This document shows positions 44,466-53,963 of a stretch of 64,000 nucleotides of DNA, piece after piece. Position 1 is the first letter of the stretch, and every line of letters starts with the position of its first letter. The stretch covers positions 558,001-622,000 of the forward strand of contig NZ_QYUN01000003.1 of the NCBI RefSeq assembly GCF_003590875.1. Direction: 5' to 3'. The notes under the pieces are model-generated. The model was not told the origin of the DNA. It searched no databases and was given only the letters and a program-made list of their open reading frames with translations. Source of the stretch: Noviherbaspirillum cavernae (GTDB lineage Bacteria; Pseudomonadota; Gammaproteobacteria; Burkholderiales; Burkholderiaceae_D). A program made the position numbers and the translations under genes.

Positions 44466-45269
44466 ATGGAAACCAACATCCTTGCAAAGAAGGCGGCATC
44501 GCGTTCCGCACTTGACCATGCTGCGGCCATGCCATCACCGGCGAATGGCGTCGAGGGAAAGAACCATTTGACCGGCGCGGTGGCCACCGTCGTGATGGCG
44601 CAAACGGCTTCTGTGCGGCGTGGATCCGGCAGCGCTTCCGATGACATGCAGGATGAATGTCGAGGAAAAGCGCGTGCGCCGAAGCCTTCGGAACATGACG
44701 CCATCGGCCCATCGGCGGACAAGAAGCAGATGCCCAGGGGGGCGAAGAGAATGCATGACATGCCGCCCGCGAAAGGGCTGCCGCAAGTTTCCGATGCAGA
44801 GCGGCGGCGCGCGGCAGGCGGGCAACTCGCAGGAAAAGATGCCGATCCCTCGCAAGATCAGGGTGCGGCGTCGTTGACGATCGGCGACATGAACCTGGCG
44901 GCCGCATTCGACGTCGTCATGGAAAAGAACTCTGGCGAGCGTGAAAAAGCGACAGCCGATGTGCGGCCGTCGAGGCCGGGTGATGACGGATTGGCAGGAA
45001 AGCATGGGGCGCGCGATCTCCTTTCGATGGAGAGCGCATCGCCGGTCCAGGAAAGCCGGGTCGAGTATTTGGCAATGGTTGCCGCTCCCGGAAGCACGAC
45101 ACTCGCGCCGCCGCAATTGGGAAAGACGACCGGGCTGCGTGCCTTGCGGCCGAAGTCGCGTGTCGAGTGCGAGCGCCGCTGCGGATCGGATGGCTTTTGC
45201 GATCCGTCGGATGCGCATGGATGCGGCGGGGAGTACTGCATCCGCCTGGGAATGACGGAACTCTTTTGA
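44466..45269 (+). CDS. T3SS-cluster protein with Cys-rich C-terminus
   Basis: 267 residues; a GGGAGGAG ribosome site lies 3-4 bases before the ATG, nine bases after sctU, so it is translated with the sctD-U operon. The chain is mostly disordered (Ala/Lys/Asp/Pro). The last 40 residues contain five cysteines (ECERRCGSDGFC then DAHGCGGEYC), resembling a small disulfide or metal site. No family is recognised. Secreted effector or accessory protein are options. An open frame on the other strand covers most of it, but without comparable start signals. Confidence 0.55.
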   Translation: METNILAKKAASRSALDHAAAMPSPANGVEGKNHLTGAVATVVMAQTASVRRGSGSASDDMQDECRGKARAPKPSEHDAIGPSADKKQMPRGAKRMHDMPPAKGLPQVSDAERRRAAGGQLAGKDADPSQDQGAASLTIGDMNLAAAFDVVMEKNSGEREKATADVRPSRPGDDGLAGKHGARDLLSMESASPVQESRVEYLAMVAAPGSTTLAPPQLGKTTGLRALRPKSRVECERRCGSDGFCDPSDAHGCGGEYCIRLGMTELF

Positions 45270-45285
45270 GCGGCGTTGCCACCCA
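45257..45285 (+). promoter_or_regulatory. hrp box of the harpin-like gene
   Basis: GGAACT, 16 bases, CCACCCA. It overlaps the end of the preceding gene and lies 46 bases before the ATG at 45332. Confidence 0.9.
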
Positions 45286-45331
45286 TGGATGCAGTACGCG
45301 ACTGATTTTCAATTTTTGAAAGGGGACTATT

Positions 45332-45706
45332 ATGAGCGGAGTGGGCGGAGTTGGTGGTGTTGGTGGTTTCAATTTTGGTGGACAAGGGGTCAATCTCCAG
45401 GACATGAAAACAGAGGATCTGGAAAAGATGATTTTTGACCCGAATACCTCGCAGGGCGACAAAGACGCGGCCTTGGAGGAGTTGATGAAACGCCTGCAAG
45501 AAGAAGCAAAAGCAGGCGGCCCGGAGGGAGCAAGCGGTGAAGGCGGTGAGGAGAGCGAAATCCAGAAGCTCCTCAAGAAGCTGATGGACGGAACCATTAC
45601 GCCGGAAGAGATGGAGAAACTGAAAGGATTGACCGGGAAGAGCGAGGAAGAGCTGAAAGAAATGGCAGGTGTCGATGCCGGCGATCCCAACGACAACAGC
45701 GTTTAG
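45332..45706 (+). CDS. Harpin-like secreted protein
   Basis: 124 residues; AAAGGGG before the ATG. The N-terminus is Gly-rich (MSGVGGVGGVGGFNFGGQG), the chain is acidic, has no cysteine or tryptophan, and two long charged helices (about 45-60 and 75-110). These are harpin features (HrpN, HrpZ, Hpa1): heat-stable, Gly-rich, Cys-free proteins secreted by Hrp systems. It has its own hrp box. A specific family cannot be named. Confidence 0.65.
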   Translation: MSGVGGVGGVGGFNFGGQGVNLQDMKTEDLEKMIFDPNTSQGDKDAALEELMKRLQEEAKAGGPEGASGEGGEESEIQKLLKKLMDGTITPEEMEKLKGLTGKSEEELKEMAGVDAGDPNDNSV

Positions 45707-45763
45707 TAATCACGCAGCATGACCTGGTCTGACAGATGCCCGCTTGGTGCAGGGGTCGTCAGA

Positions 45764-46105
45764 TCAGTCTGTTTTCCGGGTTTGAACGGCTGGTGCAGGT
45801 TTGCTGCGCCAGCCCTTTCTGCGGCCGCATTCGCCGGCACCCGACCCGCAAGAACAGCAGCAGAACACGCTGCGGACAAGCATTTCCACAACCGCGGCTC
45901 CGACAGTCTCGACTCCCTCGAACATTCTTTCCGCACCTGCGCGAATCTGAGGATTCTTCTGAACGGCAAAAAGAATCTCCAGATCGGAGACGGCAACCAT
46001 GTTGATGCATTGGGTAGCGCAATCGCGCACTTCATCGATGCCATCGAATGGATGGTGCTCCTTTGACCGTATCACATTGTCCGGTTGCGGCGTTCGATGA
46101 AACAC
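45764..46105 (-). pseudogene. Possible decayed small gene
   Basis: A 113-codon frame whose first 75 residues look like a real soluble protein (DEVRDCATQCINMVAVSDLE, AERMFEGVETVGAAVVEMLV). The rest is Cys/Arg-rich out-of-frame-like sequence, suggesting a frameshift near 45850. No family is recognised. Confidence 0.35.
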
Positions 46106-46323
46106 GAGGAACGGCAGATCAATATCGACGCTTGGAAAGGTACCTGATCCGAAGAGCCGGAAGTGAGAAATTTCCGCGCCTGAAAAATGACTTGCGGCGT
46201 CACCATCAATGCGCCAATCGCGAACAGCGTCAGGAATTCACCGGCGGTCATCTGATAGATATTGCCTGGTGGTGAGGCTATCCAGAGCAAGGAAACCAGA
46301 AAAATAAGCAGCAAATAGACCAC
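46072..46323 (-). CDS. Possible small membrane protein
   Basis: A GTG-initiated 83-codon frame with two hydrophobic segments (VYLLLIFLVSLLWIA and FLTLFAIGALMVTPQVIF). It overlaps the decayed frame at 45764-46105 and its start lacks a clear ribosome site. May be a remnant. Confidence 0.3.
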   Translation of the reverse strand: MVYLLLIFLVSLLWIASPPGNIYQMTAGEFLTLFAIGALMVTPQVIFQARKFLTSGSSDQVPFQASILICRSSCFIERRNRTM

Positions 46324-46439
46324 CCCGCATTTTATTGATTTCGATTGACGTTTGACGAAAGCGACGTCGCATCAACTGCTTTTTGTTCATGCTGATAGGG
46401 ATGTTGTTTCCTGTACAGTCTGCTGAATGGTCTGCCGAA

Positions 46440-46660
46440 TGGTCTGCCGAATGTGTTGCCGGAAAACGGTTGCTTCGATCGTTATTGACGATATCCGGCC
46501 TGCCGCATTTGACGATCGTCTCGGTGACGGTGTCGACACAGAAACTCGCGTCATGATATTTGACAGATGTTGCATTGGCATGCTTCGGCAGTTGCGCCTT
46601 CCATTGCGTGATCTGGTTCGGATGAGCGTCGAACTGCTCCGCCAATTCCGGGAAAATTTC
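46440..46660 (-). pseudogene. IS3-family transposase remnant
   Basis: ELAEQFDAHPNQITQWKAQL is the helix-turn-helix end of an IS3 orfA; shortly after, in the same frame, KCGRPDIVNNDRSNRF corresponds to the second catalytic Asp region of orfB. The intervening 200 or so residues are missing, so an internal deletion fused the two. A three-fold TGGTCTGCCGAA repeat follows near 46424-46452. Confidence 0.65.
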
Positions 46661-46828
46661 GTCTCCATCATTGGCTGCAATGGCCGCACCATCTTATTTG
46701 ACGGCACCACTTCTGGTTTGATTGCAGAAAATCGATTCATAAAAAACAGCGCCTGCTTTACTTGATTTTTCAGGCGTGGCTATGCGTGTCAACATTTGAT
46801 CAAACCCACCCGATAGTGCGGGCATCAA

Positions 46829-46865
46829 AAATAAAAAACCCATGCCTGCGTTGAGCAGGCATGGG
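46829..46865 (-). terminator. Terminator of the oxoprolinase gene
   Basis: On the minus strand, CCCATGCCTGC and its complement around five bases, followed by TTTTTTATTTTT. A textbook intrinsic terminator about 107 bases after the gene's stop. Confidence 0.92.
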
Positions 46866-46971
46866 AAGCTTCTCGAACGTTACCGAGAAGGGAGACACGG
46901 TACGAACGCAAACCGTTGGAGGCTGGAATAGCGAGGATCGTTCACCAGCTTCCTGGATACGCGGATTCAGC

Positions 46972-49900
46972 TCAGGATTCAGCCAGCGCCTTCTCCGTTA
47001 CCTTTGTGAGTGGCGCTGACGATGCTGGAGTTCCATATCCGCCGCCACCAGGAGTCTCAACGACAAAAATGTCGCCAGGATTCATGTCGGTGGTTGATAC
47101 AAAACCCAACTCTTCCCGCCGGCCATCGGTACGGATGACATAGTTCCTGCCACATTGGCCCGGTTCGCCGCCAGCAGTGCCAAATGGGGGAATGATCCGG
47201 TTATTCGACAGGATCGAGGCTTTCATTGGCTCAAGGAAGCGTACTTTGCGAATGCCGCCATTGCCGCCATGCCATTCACCGTGGCCACCGGAGTCCGGCC
47301 GGATTTCATAGCTTTCAAGCCGCACCGGATATCGCCATTCCAGGATTTCCGGATCGGTCAGACGCGAATTGGTCATGTGGGTCTGTACCACGTCAGTACC
47401 GTTGAAACCATTGCCGGCACCCGAACCACCCGAGATCGTTTCGTAGTACTGGTAATTGTCGTTGCCGAAGGTGAAGTTATTCATCGTTCCGGGGGCCGAG
47501 GCAAGCACACCGAGCGCACCGTACAGTGCATTCGTGATGCAGCTCGATGTTTCAACGTTGCCGGAAACGACCGCAGCCGGATAGCGCGGGTTCAGCATCG
47601 AACCCTCCGGAATGATGACGTTCAAGGGTTTCAGGCAGCCCGCATTCAGCGGAATCTCGTTGTCGACCAAGGTACGGAATACGTACAACACCGCCGCCAT
47701 GCAGATTGCACTGGGCGCGTTGAAATTGTTGTTCAACTGTGGCGAAGTGCCGGTGAAGTCGATGTCTGCACTGCGCTTGGCATGATCGACGCGGATCGCC
47801 ACATTGATGACCGCGCCATTGTCGAGTTTGTACTCGTAATGACTATTCTTCAATGCGGTGATCACACGGCGCACAGCCTCTTCTGCATTGTCCTGCACAT
47901 GCTTCATGTAGGCCTGTACGATTTCGAGGCTGAAGTGATCGACCATCTTCAGCAATTCTTCGACGCCTTTCTGGTTCGCGGCGATCTGCGCCTGCAGGTC
48001 CGCGAGGTTCTGCGAGATGTTGCGGGCCGGGTACTTGCCGGACGAGAGCAGCGCAATGGTTTCCTGCTCGAGGAAGCGACCGGCCTTGACCAGCTGGAAG
48101 TTGTTGATCAAGACGCCTTCCTCTTCCACGATCTTGCTGTCCGCAGGCATGGAGCCGGGTGTGATGCCGCCGATATCTGCGTGGTGTCCGCGCGAGCCGA
48201 CGTAGAACAGCACTTGCTTGCCTGCGTGATCGAATACCGGTGTGATCACGGTCACGTCCGGCAAGTGAGTGCCGCCGTGGTACGGATCATTGAGCATGAA
48301 GACGTCGCCGGCCTGCATCTTGCCGCTGTTTTCGCGGATGATGGTCTTGATGCTTTCGCCCATCGATCCCAGGTGTACCGGGATATGCGGTGCATTCGCG
48401 ATCAGATTGCCTTGGGCATCGAACAATGCGCAGGAGAAGTCGAGACGTTCCTTGATGTTGACCGAGAACGCCGTGTTTTGCAGACGCAGCCCCATTTGTT
48501 CGGCAATGCTCATGAAGAGATTGTTGAACACTTCCAGCATTACCGGGTCAGCTGTGGTGCCGATTGCCTTGCGCTGCTGACGTGCCTCAACACGTGTCAA
48601 CACCAGATGGTTGAGTGCGGTTACTTCCGCGCTCCAACCAGGTTCCACGATATTGGTGGCATTCTTCTCCGCGATGATGGCCGGGCCGCGCACCACGTCG
48701 CCAGGACGCATGTCGTCGCGGCGATAGAGGGTGGTGTCGTGCCACTTCCCGCCGGAGAACAGCTTGACGATTTCGGCGGCATGCAACGCCCCTTCGCGTG
48801 GCGATAATTCCTCCACATGCGCGGAGGCCTCTTCCGACAAGCCGATTGCTTCCACGGAAATGGCTTCGACGACCATCTCCTTGTCGTGCATGAGGAACGA
48901 ATAGCGCTTTTTGTAGGAGATTTCGAATTGCGCAATCATTTTCTCCACTGCGTCGAACGGCACGACGATGACGGAATCCGTTCCGTCATAGCGCAGATGG
49001 GCGCGTTTGATGACATCGATACGCTTCTGCTCCACGCCTTGCGACAGCAGGTCATTGCGAGCTTCATCTGCCAGCGCGCCGAGTTTCTGTTCCAGCTCCG
49101 ACATGACTTGCTGCGACAGGGACAGTTCCAGGGCTTGTTCACGCATCGCAGTCTGGTCCGCCAGACCCATGCCATACGCGGACAATACACCGGCGAATGG
49201 ATGGGCGAACACGCGTGTCATTCCCAATGCATCCGCTACCAGGCATGCATGCTGTCCGCCTGCACCACCAAAGGTCGTGAGCGTGTATTCGGTCACATCG
49301 TGGCCGCGCTGCACCGAGATGAATTTGATTGCATTGGCCATGTTGCCGACGGCGATTTCGATAAAGCCTTCCGCAACTTCCTCTGGCGTGTTGCGTTTGC
49401 CGGTGGCGCGATAAATTTCTTCCGCCATGTCGGAAAACTTTTGAACGACAGCATCGCGATCGAGTGTTTCGTCGGCATTGGGACCGAAAACCGCGGGGAA
49501 ATATTTTGGCTGGATCTTGCCGAGCATGACATTGCAGTCAGTGACCGCCAGTTTTCCGCCGCGGCGATAGCTGGCCGGGCCCGGATTCGCACCGGCGCTA
49601 TCCGGGCCGACACGGTAGCGCGTGCCGTCAAAATGCAGGATCGAACCGCCGCCGGCTGCCACGGTGTGGATGCTCATCATCGGAGCGCGCATCCGTACCC
49701 CTGCTACCTGTGTCTCGAACTCGCGTTCGAATTCCCCTGCATAGTGCGACACGTCAGTCGAAGTGCCGCCCATGTCGAAGCCGATGATTTTGTCGAAACC
49801 CGCAGTCTTGGCAGTGCGTACCATGCCGACGATGCCTCCGGCAGGACCGGACAGAATGGAATCCTTGCCCTGGAAGCGATGCGCGTCTGTCAATCCGCCA

Positions 49901-50652
49901 TTGCTTTGCATGAACAGCAGGCGCACGCCATCCATTTCGCTTGCAACCTGGTCAACATAGCGACGCAGGATCGGAGACAGGTACGCGTCGACCACAGTGG
50001 TGTCACCGCGGGACACCAATTTCATCATCGGGCTGACTTTGTTCGAGATCGAGATCTGGGTAAAGCCGATTTTCTGAGCAATGCTGCCGATCGCTTCTTC
50101 ATGCTGGGTGTAGCGGTAACCATGCATCAAGACGACGGCAATGGCGCGATAACCCTGTGCGTAGAGCGCGGTCAGTTCCTGATGAACCTGCGCTTCGTTC
50201 AGAGGCTGGACGATATCGCCTTTGGCACCGATGCGCTCATCGACTTCCACCACCTTCTCATACAGCAATTCAGGCAGCACGATATTGCGATCGAACAGTC
50301 GCGGGCGGTTTTGATACGCGATGCGCAGAGCATCACGATACCCTTTGGTGATAAACAACACGGTTGGATCGCCCTTGCGCTCGAGCAGTGCATTGGTGGC
50401 GACCGTAGTCCCCATCTTTACCGCTTCCACCAGCTTTGGCGAAATCGGATCGGTTGGCTTGATGCCGAGCAAGCGCTTGATTCCGGCGACTGCCGCGTCC
50501 TTATACTGCTCCGGATTTTCGGATAGCAGTTTGTGCGTAATCAGCTTGCCATCAGGCCGGCGTGCAACGATGTCGGTGAATGTGCCTCCACGGTCGATCC
50601 AAAATTGCCACCGCTTATCCTGTTCACCCTGTAATACCTGTTGTTGACTCAT
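46972..50652 (-). CDS. oplAH: 5-Oxoprolinase / hydantoinase A-B fusion
   Basis: 1226 residues. Residues 1-about 690 are the HyuA half (WIDRGGTFTDIVARRPDGK, the ATP-binding GFDMGGTSTDVSHY); the rest is the HyuB half (NIKERLDFSCALFDAQGNLI, LNDPYHGGTHLPDV, ending GPGGGGYGTP-like). A fused protein of this length is typical for ATP-dependent 5-oxoprolinase, which opens pyroglutamate to glutamate; hydantoinase-like activity on a related ring is the alternative. It lies beside a MarR-type regulator and an amino-acid or amide ABC transporter, which would supply the substrate. Confidence 0.88.
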   Translation of the reverse strand: MSQQQVLQGEQDKRWQFWIDRGGTFTDIVARRPDGKLITHKLLSENPEQYKDAAVAGIKRLLGIKPTDPISPKLVEAVKMGTTVATNALLERKGDPTVLFITKGYRDALRIAYQNRPRLFDRNIVLPELLYEKVVEVDERIGAKGDIVQPLNEAQVHQELTALYAQGYRAIAVVLMHGYRYTQHEEAIGSIAQKIGFTQISISNKVSPMMKLVSRGDTTVVDAYLSPILRRYVDQVASEMDGVRLLFMQSNGGLTDAHRFQGKDSILSGPAGGIVGMVRTAKTAGFDKIIGFDMGGTSTDVSHYAGEFEREFETQVAGVRMRAPMMSIHTVAAGGGSILHFDGTRYRVGPDSAGANPGPASYRRGGKLAVTDCNVMLGKIQPKYFPAVFGPNADETLDRDAVVQKFSDMAEEIYRATGKRNTPEEVAEGFIEIAVGNMANAIKFISVQRGHDVTEYTLTTFGGAGGQHACLVADALGMTRVFAHPFAGVLSAYGMGLADQTAMREQALELSLSQQVMSELEQKLGALADEARNDLLSQGVEQKRIDVIKRAHLRYDGTDSVIVVPFDAVEKMIAQFEISYKKRYSFLMHDKEMVVEAISVEAIGLSEEASAHVEELSPREGALHAAEIVKLFSGGKWHDTTLYRRDDMRPGDVVRGPAIIAEKNATNIVEPGWSAEVTALNHLVLTRVEARQQRKAIGTTADPVMLEVFNNLFMSIAEQMGLRLQNTAFSVNIKERLDFSCALFDAQGNLIANAPHIPVHLGSMGESIKTIIRENSGKMQAGDVFMLNDPYHGGTHLPDVTVITPVFDHAGKQVLFYVGSRGHHADIGGITPGSMPADSKIVEEEGVLINNFQLVKAGRFLEQETIALLSSGKYPARNISQNLADLQAQIAANQKGVEELLKMVDHFSLEIVQAYMKHVQDNAEEAVRRVITALKNSHYEYKLDNGAVINVAIRVDHAKRSADIDFTGTSPQLNNNFNAPSAICMAAVLYVFRTLVDNEIPLNAGCLKPLNVIIPEGSMLNPRYPAAVVSGNVETSSCITNALYGALGVLASAPGTMNNFTFGNDNYQYYETISGGSGAGNGFNGTDVVQTHMTNSRLTDPEILEWRYPVRLESYEIRPDSGGHGEWHGGNGGIRKVRFLEPMKASILSNNRIIPPFGTAGGEPGQCGRNYVIRTDGRREELGFVSTTDMNPGDIFVVETPGGGGYGTPASSAPLTKVTEKALAES

Positions 50653-50669
50653 GGTGCATTCACCTTTCG

Positions 50670-51245
50670 TTAAAGAGATGAGGCCGCGCGTGCGGCTTGA
50701 TCGTAAAGTCCGGACATCTTGCGCAGATACTGCGCGAGTTCTTCAAGTAATGATTTATTGAGGCCAAGCGTCGCAAGCGCATCAACCAGATGACGCTCGC
50801 GGATTTCCCGATAACGCAGCAAATACTCCTGGCCCAATGAAGTAGTTGAATACGTCACCTCCTTGCCATGCTTGTCGGAACTGATAACGCCGAGTCCGAT
50901 AAGCTTGCGTATCGAGTAAGCCACCACATGCGTGTCCTCGATATTGAGGACGAAGCAGATATCGCCGAGTCGCCGGTTATGACTGCCGTGATTCACATGA
51001 TGCATAACCAGGACGTCCACTGGCGTCAGATCCTTCAAGCCCGCTGACTTCATGCAGGAAGCAATCCAGCGCTGAAATGCATGTGCAGCACCGACCGTCC
51101 CAAGTTCCATCTCGACGAACGCATCTTGTTCGGCCTGCTGCAGCTTGGGAGTCAGCCTTGGCTTGCCCGTTACCCCATTGTTTGTAACGGCATGCTGTAT
51201 CGGCACGCCGTTTGGATTCGGTTCATTGGTATCGGATTTGCGCAT
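50670..51245 (-). CDS. MarR-type winged-helix regulator, paralog 1
   Basis: 191 residues from the ATG at 51245 (GGAGAGGGCCGCG before it). The winged helix is seen in LTPVDVLVMHHVNH, DICFVLNIEDTHVVAYSIRK and GKEVTYSTTSLGQEYL. It ends KMSGLYDQAARAASSL, shared with the regulator at 57631. Upstream of the oxoprolinase gene in the same direction and divergent from the TRAP solute-binding gene, so it likely controls both from the 51246-51429 region. Confidence 0.82.
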   Translation of the reverse strand: MRKSDTNEPNPNGVPIQHAVTNNGVTGKPRLTPKLQQAEQDAFVEMELGTVGAAHAFQRWIASCMKSAGLKDLTPVDVLVMHHVNHGSHNRRLGDICFVLNIEDTHVVAYSIRKLIGLGVISSDKHGKEVTYSTTSLGQEYLLRYREIRERHLVDALATLGLNKSLLEELAQYLRKMSGLYDQAARAASSL

Positions 51246-51363
51246 CGCGGCCCTCTCCTGGCCCTCTACTGCTGGCACTCTGAATTCTTCGTCAACTTTT
51301 TCTTGACTGTCAAAGTATATTGGCTATTGTAGACATACTATCGACGAAATCAATAATACTTTG

Positions 51364-51392
51364 TTGACATTTTATCGACGTAAAGTTTATTA
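51364..51392 (+). promoter_or_regulatory. Sigma-70 promoter with repeated TATCGACG
   Basis: TTGACA, 17 bases, TTATTA ahead of the TRAP solute-binding gene. TATCGACG occurs at about 51338 and again inside the spacer, a candidate operator for the divergent MarR-type regulator. Confidence 0.65.
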
Positions 51393-51429
51393 TTCAAGAA
51401 AAATTCAAGAAAAAATCCAGGGGGAAACA

Positions 51430-52437
51430 ATGAGGTCAGGGTTCGCGGCAGTAAGAAGCATGATGCTTGCAGTTTGCACGGCCTTGTTGTTCGCGCAGAG
51501 TTTCGTGCATGCGGAGGCGCTGAAGATCAACATGGCAACTGCGTACGCAGCAGACAATTTTCATGCGCAAAACCTGCAGCAATACGCCAGCGATGTCGCC
51601 ACGGCGACCAGTGGGCGCGTCAGCATCAAGATTCACCCGGCAGGAACTCTACTCAAGCCCAATGAGATATTTGAAGGTGTCCGCCGTGACAAGGTGGAAG
51701 CGGGCGAAGTCATCATGTCCAGCCTCGCGAAGGAAATTCCCTTGTTTGGCATGGATTCGCTGCCATTCATCGTGTCGGGCTATGAGGATGCGCGCCGCAT
51801 GTGGGATGCATCGAGATCAAGCGTTGAGAAAGCATTGAGTGAGCGTGGACTTCAATTGCTCTATGCGGTGCCGTGGCCTCCTCAGAATCTTTATTCCAGA
51901 AATCCAATCAATACCATGCGTGACTTCAAGGGTCTGCGCATGCGCGCGTATAGTCCTGCGAGCGAGCGCATTTCAGAGCTGGTGGGTGCCAAGCCGGTGA
52001 CCATACAAGTGATAGATCTTTCGCAGGCGATCTCTGATGGCAAGCTCGATCTGATGATTACTTCGAGCTGGACTGGCGTTGAGACCAAGGCTTGGTCCAG
52101 GATGCAGCACTATTACAGGGTGAATGCATGGATCCCCAAGAATATAGTGTTCATCAACAAGAAGATTTTTGATAGGCTAGACAGCGACACCCAGAAGAAA
52201 CTTTTTGACGCTGCGCGGGTGGCCGAGCAGCGCGGCTGGAAGCTCAGTCAGAATAGCGATCAGGATTACGAAAATCAGCTTGCGGCAAACAAGGTCAATG
52301 TATCGATAGTGGATCCATACATCCGGAGATATTTGGATCGCATCGGTGAAAACCTTGCGCGGGAATGGTTGAAGCAAGCAGGCAGCGAAGAATTGAAAAT
52401 CCTGTTGAAGTACACAACAGATCGTTCAATGAAGTAA
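51430..52437 (+). CDS. TRAP transporter solute-binding protein (DctP family), orphan
   Basis: 335 residues; GGGGGAAAC before the ATG. Signal peptide to about residue 28 (AVCTALLFAQSFVHA). DctP-family segments: IFEGVRRDKVEAGEVIMSSL and KGLRMRAYSPASERISEL, with the family Arg that binds a carboxylate. No DctQ/DctM membrane genes are nearby, so it must use a distant permease or have another role. It is followed by a LIV-type ABC operon. Confidence 0.88.
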   Translation: MRSGFAAVRSMMLAVCTALLFAQSFVHAEALKINMATAYAADNFHAQNLQQYASDVATATSGRVSIKIHPAGTLLKPNEIFEGVRRDKVEAGEVIMSSLAKEIPLFGMDSLPFIVSGYEDARRMWDASRSSVEKALSERGLQLLYAVPWPPQNLYSRNPINTMRDFKGLRMRAYSPASERISELVGAKPVTIQVIDLSQAISDGKLDLMITSSWTGVETKAWSRMQHYYRVNAWIPKNIVFINKKIFDRLDSDTQKKLFDAARVAEQRGWKLSQNSDQDYENQLAANKVNVSIVDPYIRRYLDRIGENLAREWLKQAGSEELKILLKYTTDRSMK

Positions 52438-52529
52438 GAGGCTGAAGCAACATGTAGTTCTAAGCTCCCGATCCAATAAAATGGGGGAGGGGAATCTAAG
52501 TGGTAATACACAAAAAGGAGCGTCTTAGC

Positions 52530-53795
52530 ATGTTTGGAAAAACAATCAAACGAGTTGTTCAAGTCGGTGTTGCGCTTTCGTTCAGCGTGTCCGCCTACGC
52601 ACAACAGGAAGTCAAGATCGGCGTCATATATCCTCTTACTGGAGCTGCCGCCTCCAGTGGCGCGGAAATGAAGAATGCGCTTGAACTGGCGGCCGATATC
52701 ATCAACAACGGTGCCAAGGGGATTCCGGATCTGCCGTTCTCGGCAGGTGGCGGCCTCCCTAACTTGAAAGGCGCGAAGATCAAGCTGATATTCGCCGATC
52801 ATCAGGGCAATCCGCAAGTTGGTGCCACAGAGGCGGAACGCCTGATCACGCAGGAAAAAGTGATCGCCTTGGTGGGTGCCTATCAAAGTAACGTGACGGC
52901 GACGGCAAGTCAGGTTGCCGAGCGCAACAAGGTCCCATTCCTGAATCCGGAATCTTCGTCGGCAACGCTGACACAGCGCAATTTCAAGTGGTTCTTCCGT
53001 ACCACTGCTCACGACGACTTGTTTGTGCAGAATTTCTTCGACTTTTTCAAGGACATGGAAGCGAAGAAAGGTATTCAGGTGAAGCAACTTGGTGCCTTTA
53101 ACGAAAATACCTTGTGGGGCAACGAGACAACCAAGCTGGAGACAAAACTGGCGCAGGAAAAGGGTTACAACTTGGTGAAGACCATTACGTACCCTGCGAA
53201 GAGCACACAATTGACGTCCGAAGTTCAGGCGCTCAAGGCTGGCGGCCCGCAAGTCGTGATGCAATCCTCCTATCTGGGGGATGCGATTCTGGCGATGAAA
53301 ACCTACAAGGAACTTGGCTTTTCCCCGGACATGATCCTCGCGAACAACGCAGGGTTCACCGATACCGAGTTCATCCGCACTTTGGGTAAAGATGCAGATT
53401 ATGTGATTACGCGCGAGGTATGGTCGCTTGACTTGGCCAAAAAGAATCCATTGATCAAACAAGTCAATGACCTCTTTAACAGCCGATACAAAGCGAATTT
53501 CACTGGAAACTCCTCGCGTACCTTCACAGGGCTGATGACATTGGCAGACGCAATTAACCGTGCTGGTTCAACCGATACAGAGGCAGTTCGCAAGGCGCTG
53601 ACTGAAACCAATATCCCCGGCAGCAAGTTGATCATGCCGTGGAAAGGGATCAAGTTTGACGCGACCGGTCAGAACGTGTACGGCTCTGGCATCCTGGTTC
53701 AGATCATTGACGGCAAGTACAACACAGTATGGCCGTTTGACCTCGCGACACGTGACGTCACGTGGCCAATGCCGAAGTGGGATCAGCGCAAGTAA
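52530..53795 (+). CDS. Branched-chain amino acid/amide ABC binding protein
   Basis: 421 residues; AGGAG before the ATG. Signal peptide to about residue 25 (SFSVSAYAQ), then VKIGVIYPLTGAAASSGAEM and VIALVGAYQSNVTATASQVAE of the LivJ fold. First gene of a complete LIV-type transporter. The ligand is probably an amino acid or amide that feeds the neighbouring oxoprolinase; it is not determinable here. Confidence 0.92.
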   Translation: MFGKTIKRVVQVGVALSFSVSAYAQQEVKIGVIYPLTGAAASSGAEMKNALELAADIINNGAKGIPDLPFSAGGGLPNLKGAKIKLIFADHQGNPQVGATEAERLITQEKVIALVGAYQSNVTATASQVAERNKVPFLNPESSSATLTQRNFKWFFRTTAHDDLFVQNFFDFFKDMEAKKGIQVKQLGAFNENTLWGNETTKLETKLAQEKGYNLVKTITYPAKSTQLTSEVQALKAGGPQVVMQSSYLGDAILAMKTYKELGFSPDMILANNAGFTDTEFIRTLGKDADYVITREVWSLDLAKKNPLIKQVNDLFNSRYKANFTGNSSRTFTGLMTLADAINRAGSTDTEAVRKALTETNIPGSKLIMPWKGIKFDATGQNVYGSGILVQIIDGKYNTVWPFDLATRDVTWPMPKWDQRK

Positions 53796-53963
53796 TCTCG
53801 TATAGTCGGACCACGCCGCCGGCACCTTGGCGGCGTGAAGCAGGTTAGATTCATTGGGCCAGCCCGCAGCGTCGGGTTGCGGGCGGCTGCATAGGTTCAT
53901 CGATCGTCCGAATTAGCAGCCTTAAATGATGTGAATGAGTTAGTTAGTAGGAGGAGAATCGCA

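Noticed and set aside
47155..50526. Two long plus-strand open frames opposite the oxoprolinase gene
   Set aside because: The minus-strand protein is a clear, full-length known family; the opposite frames are shadows.
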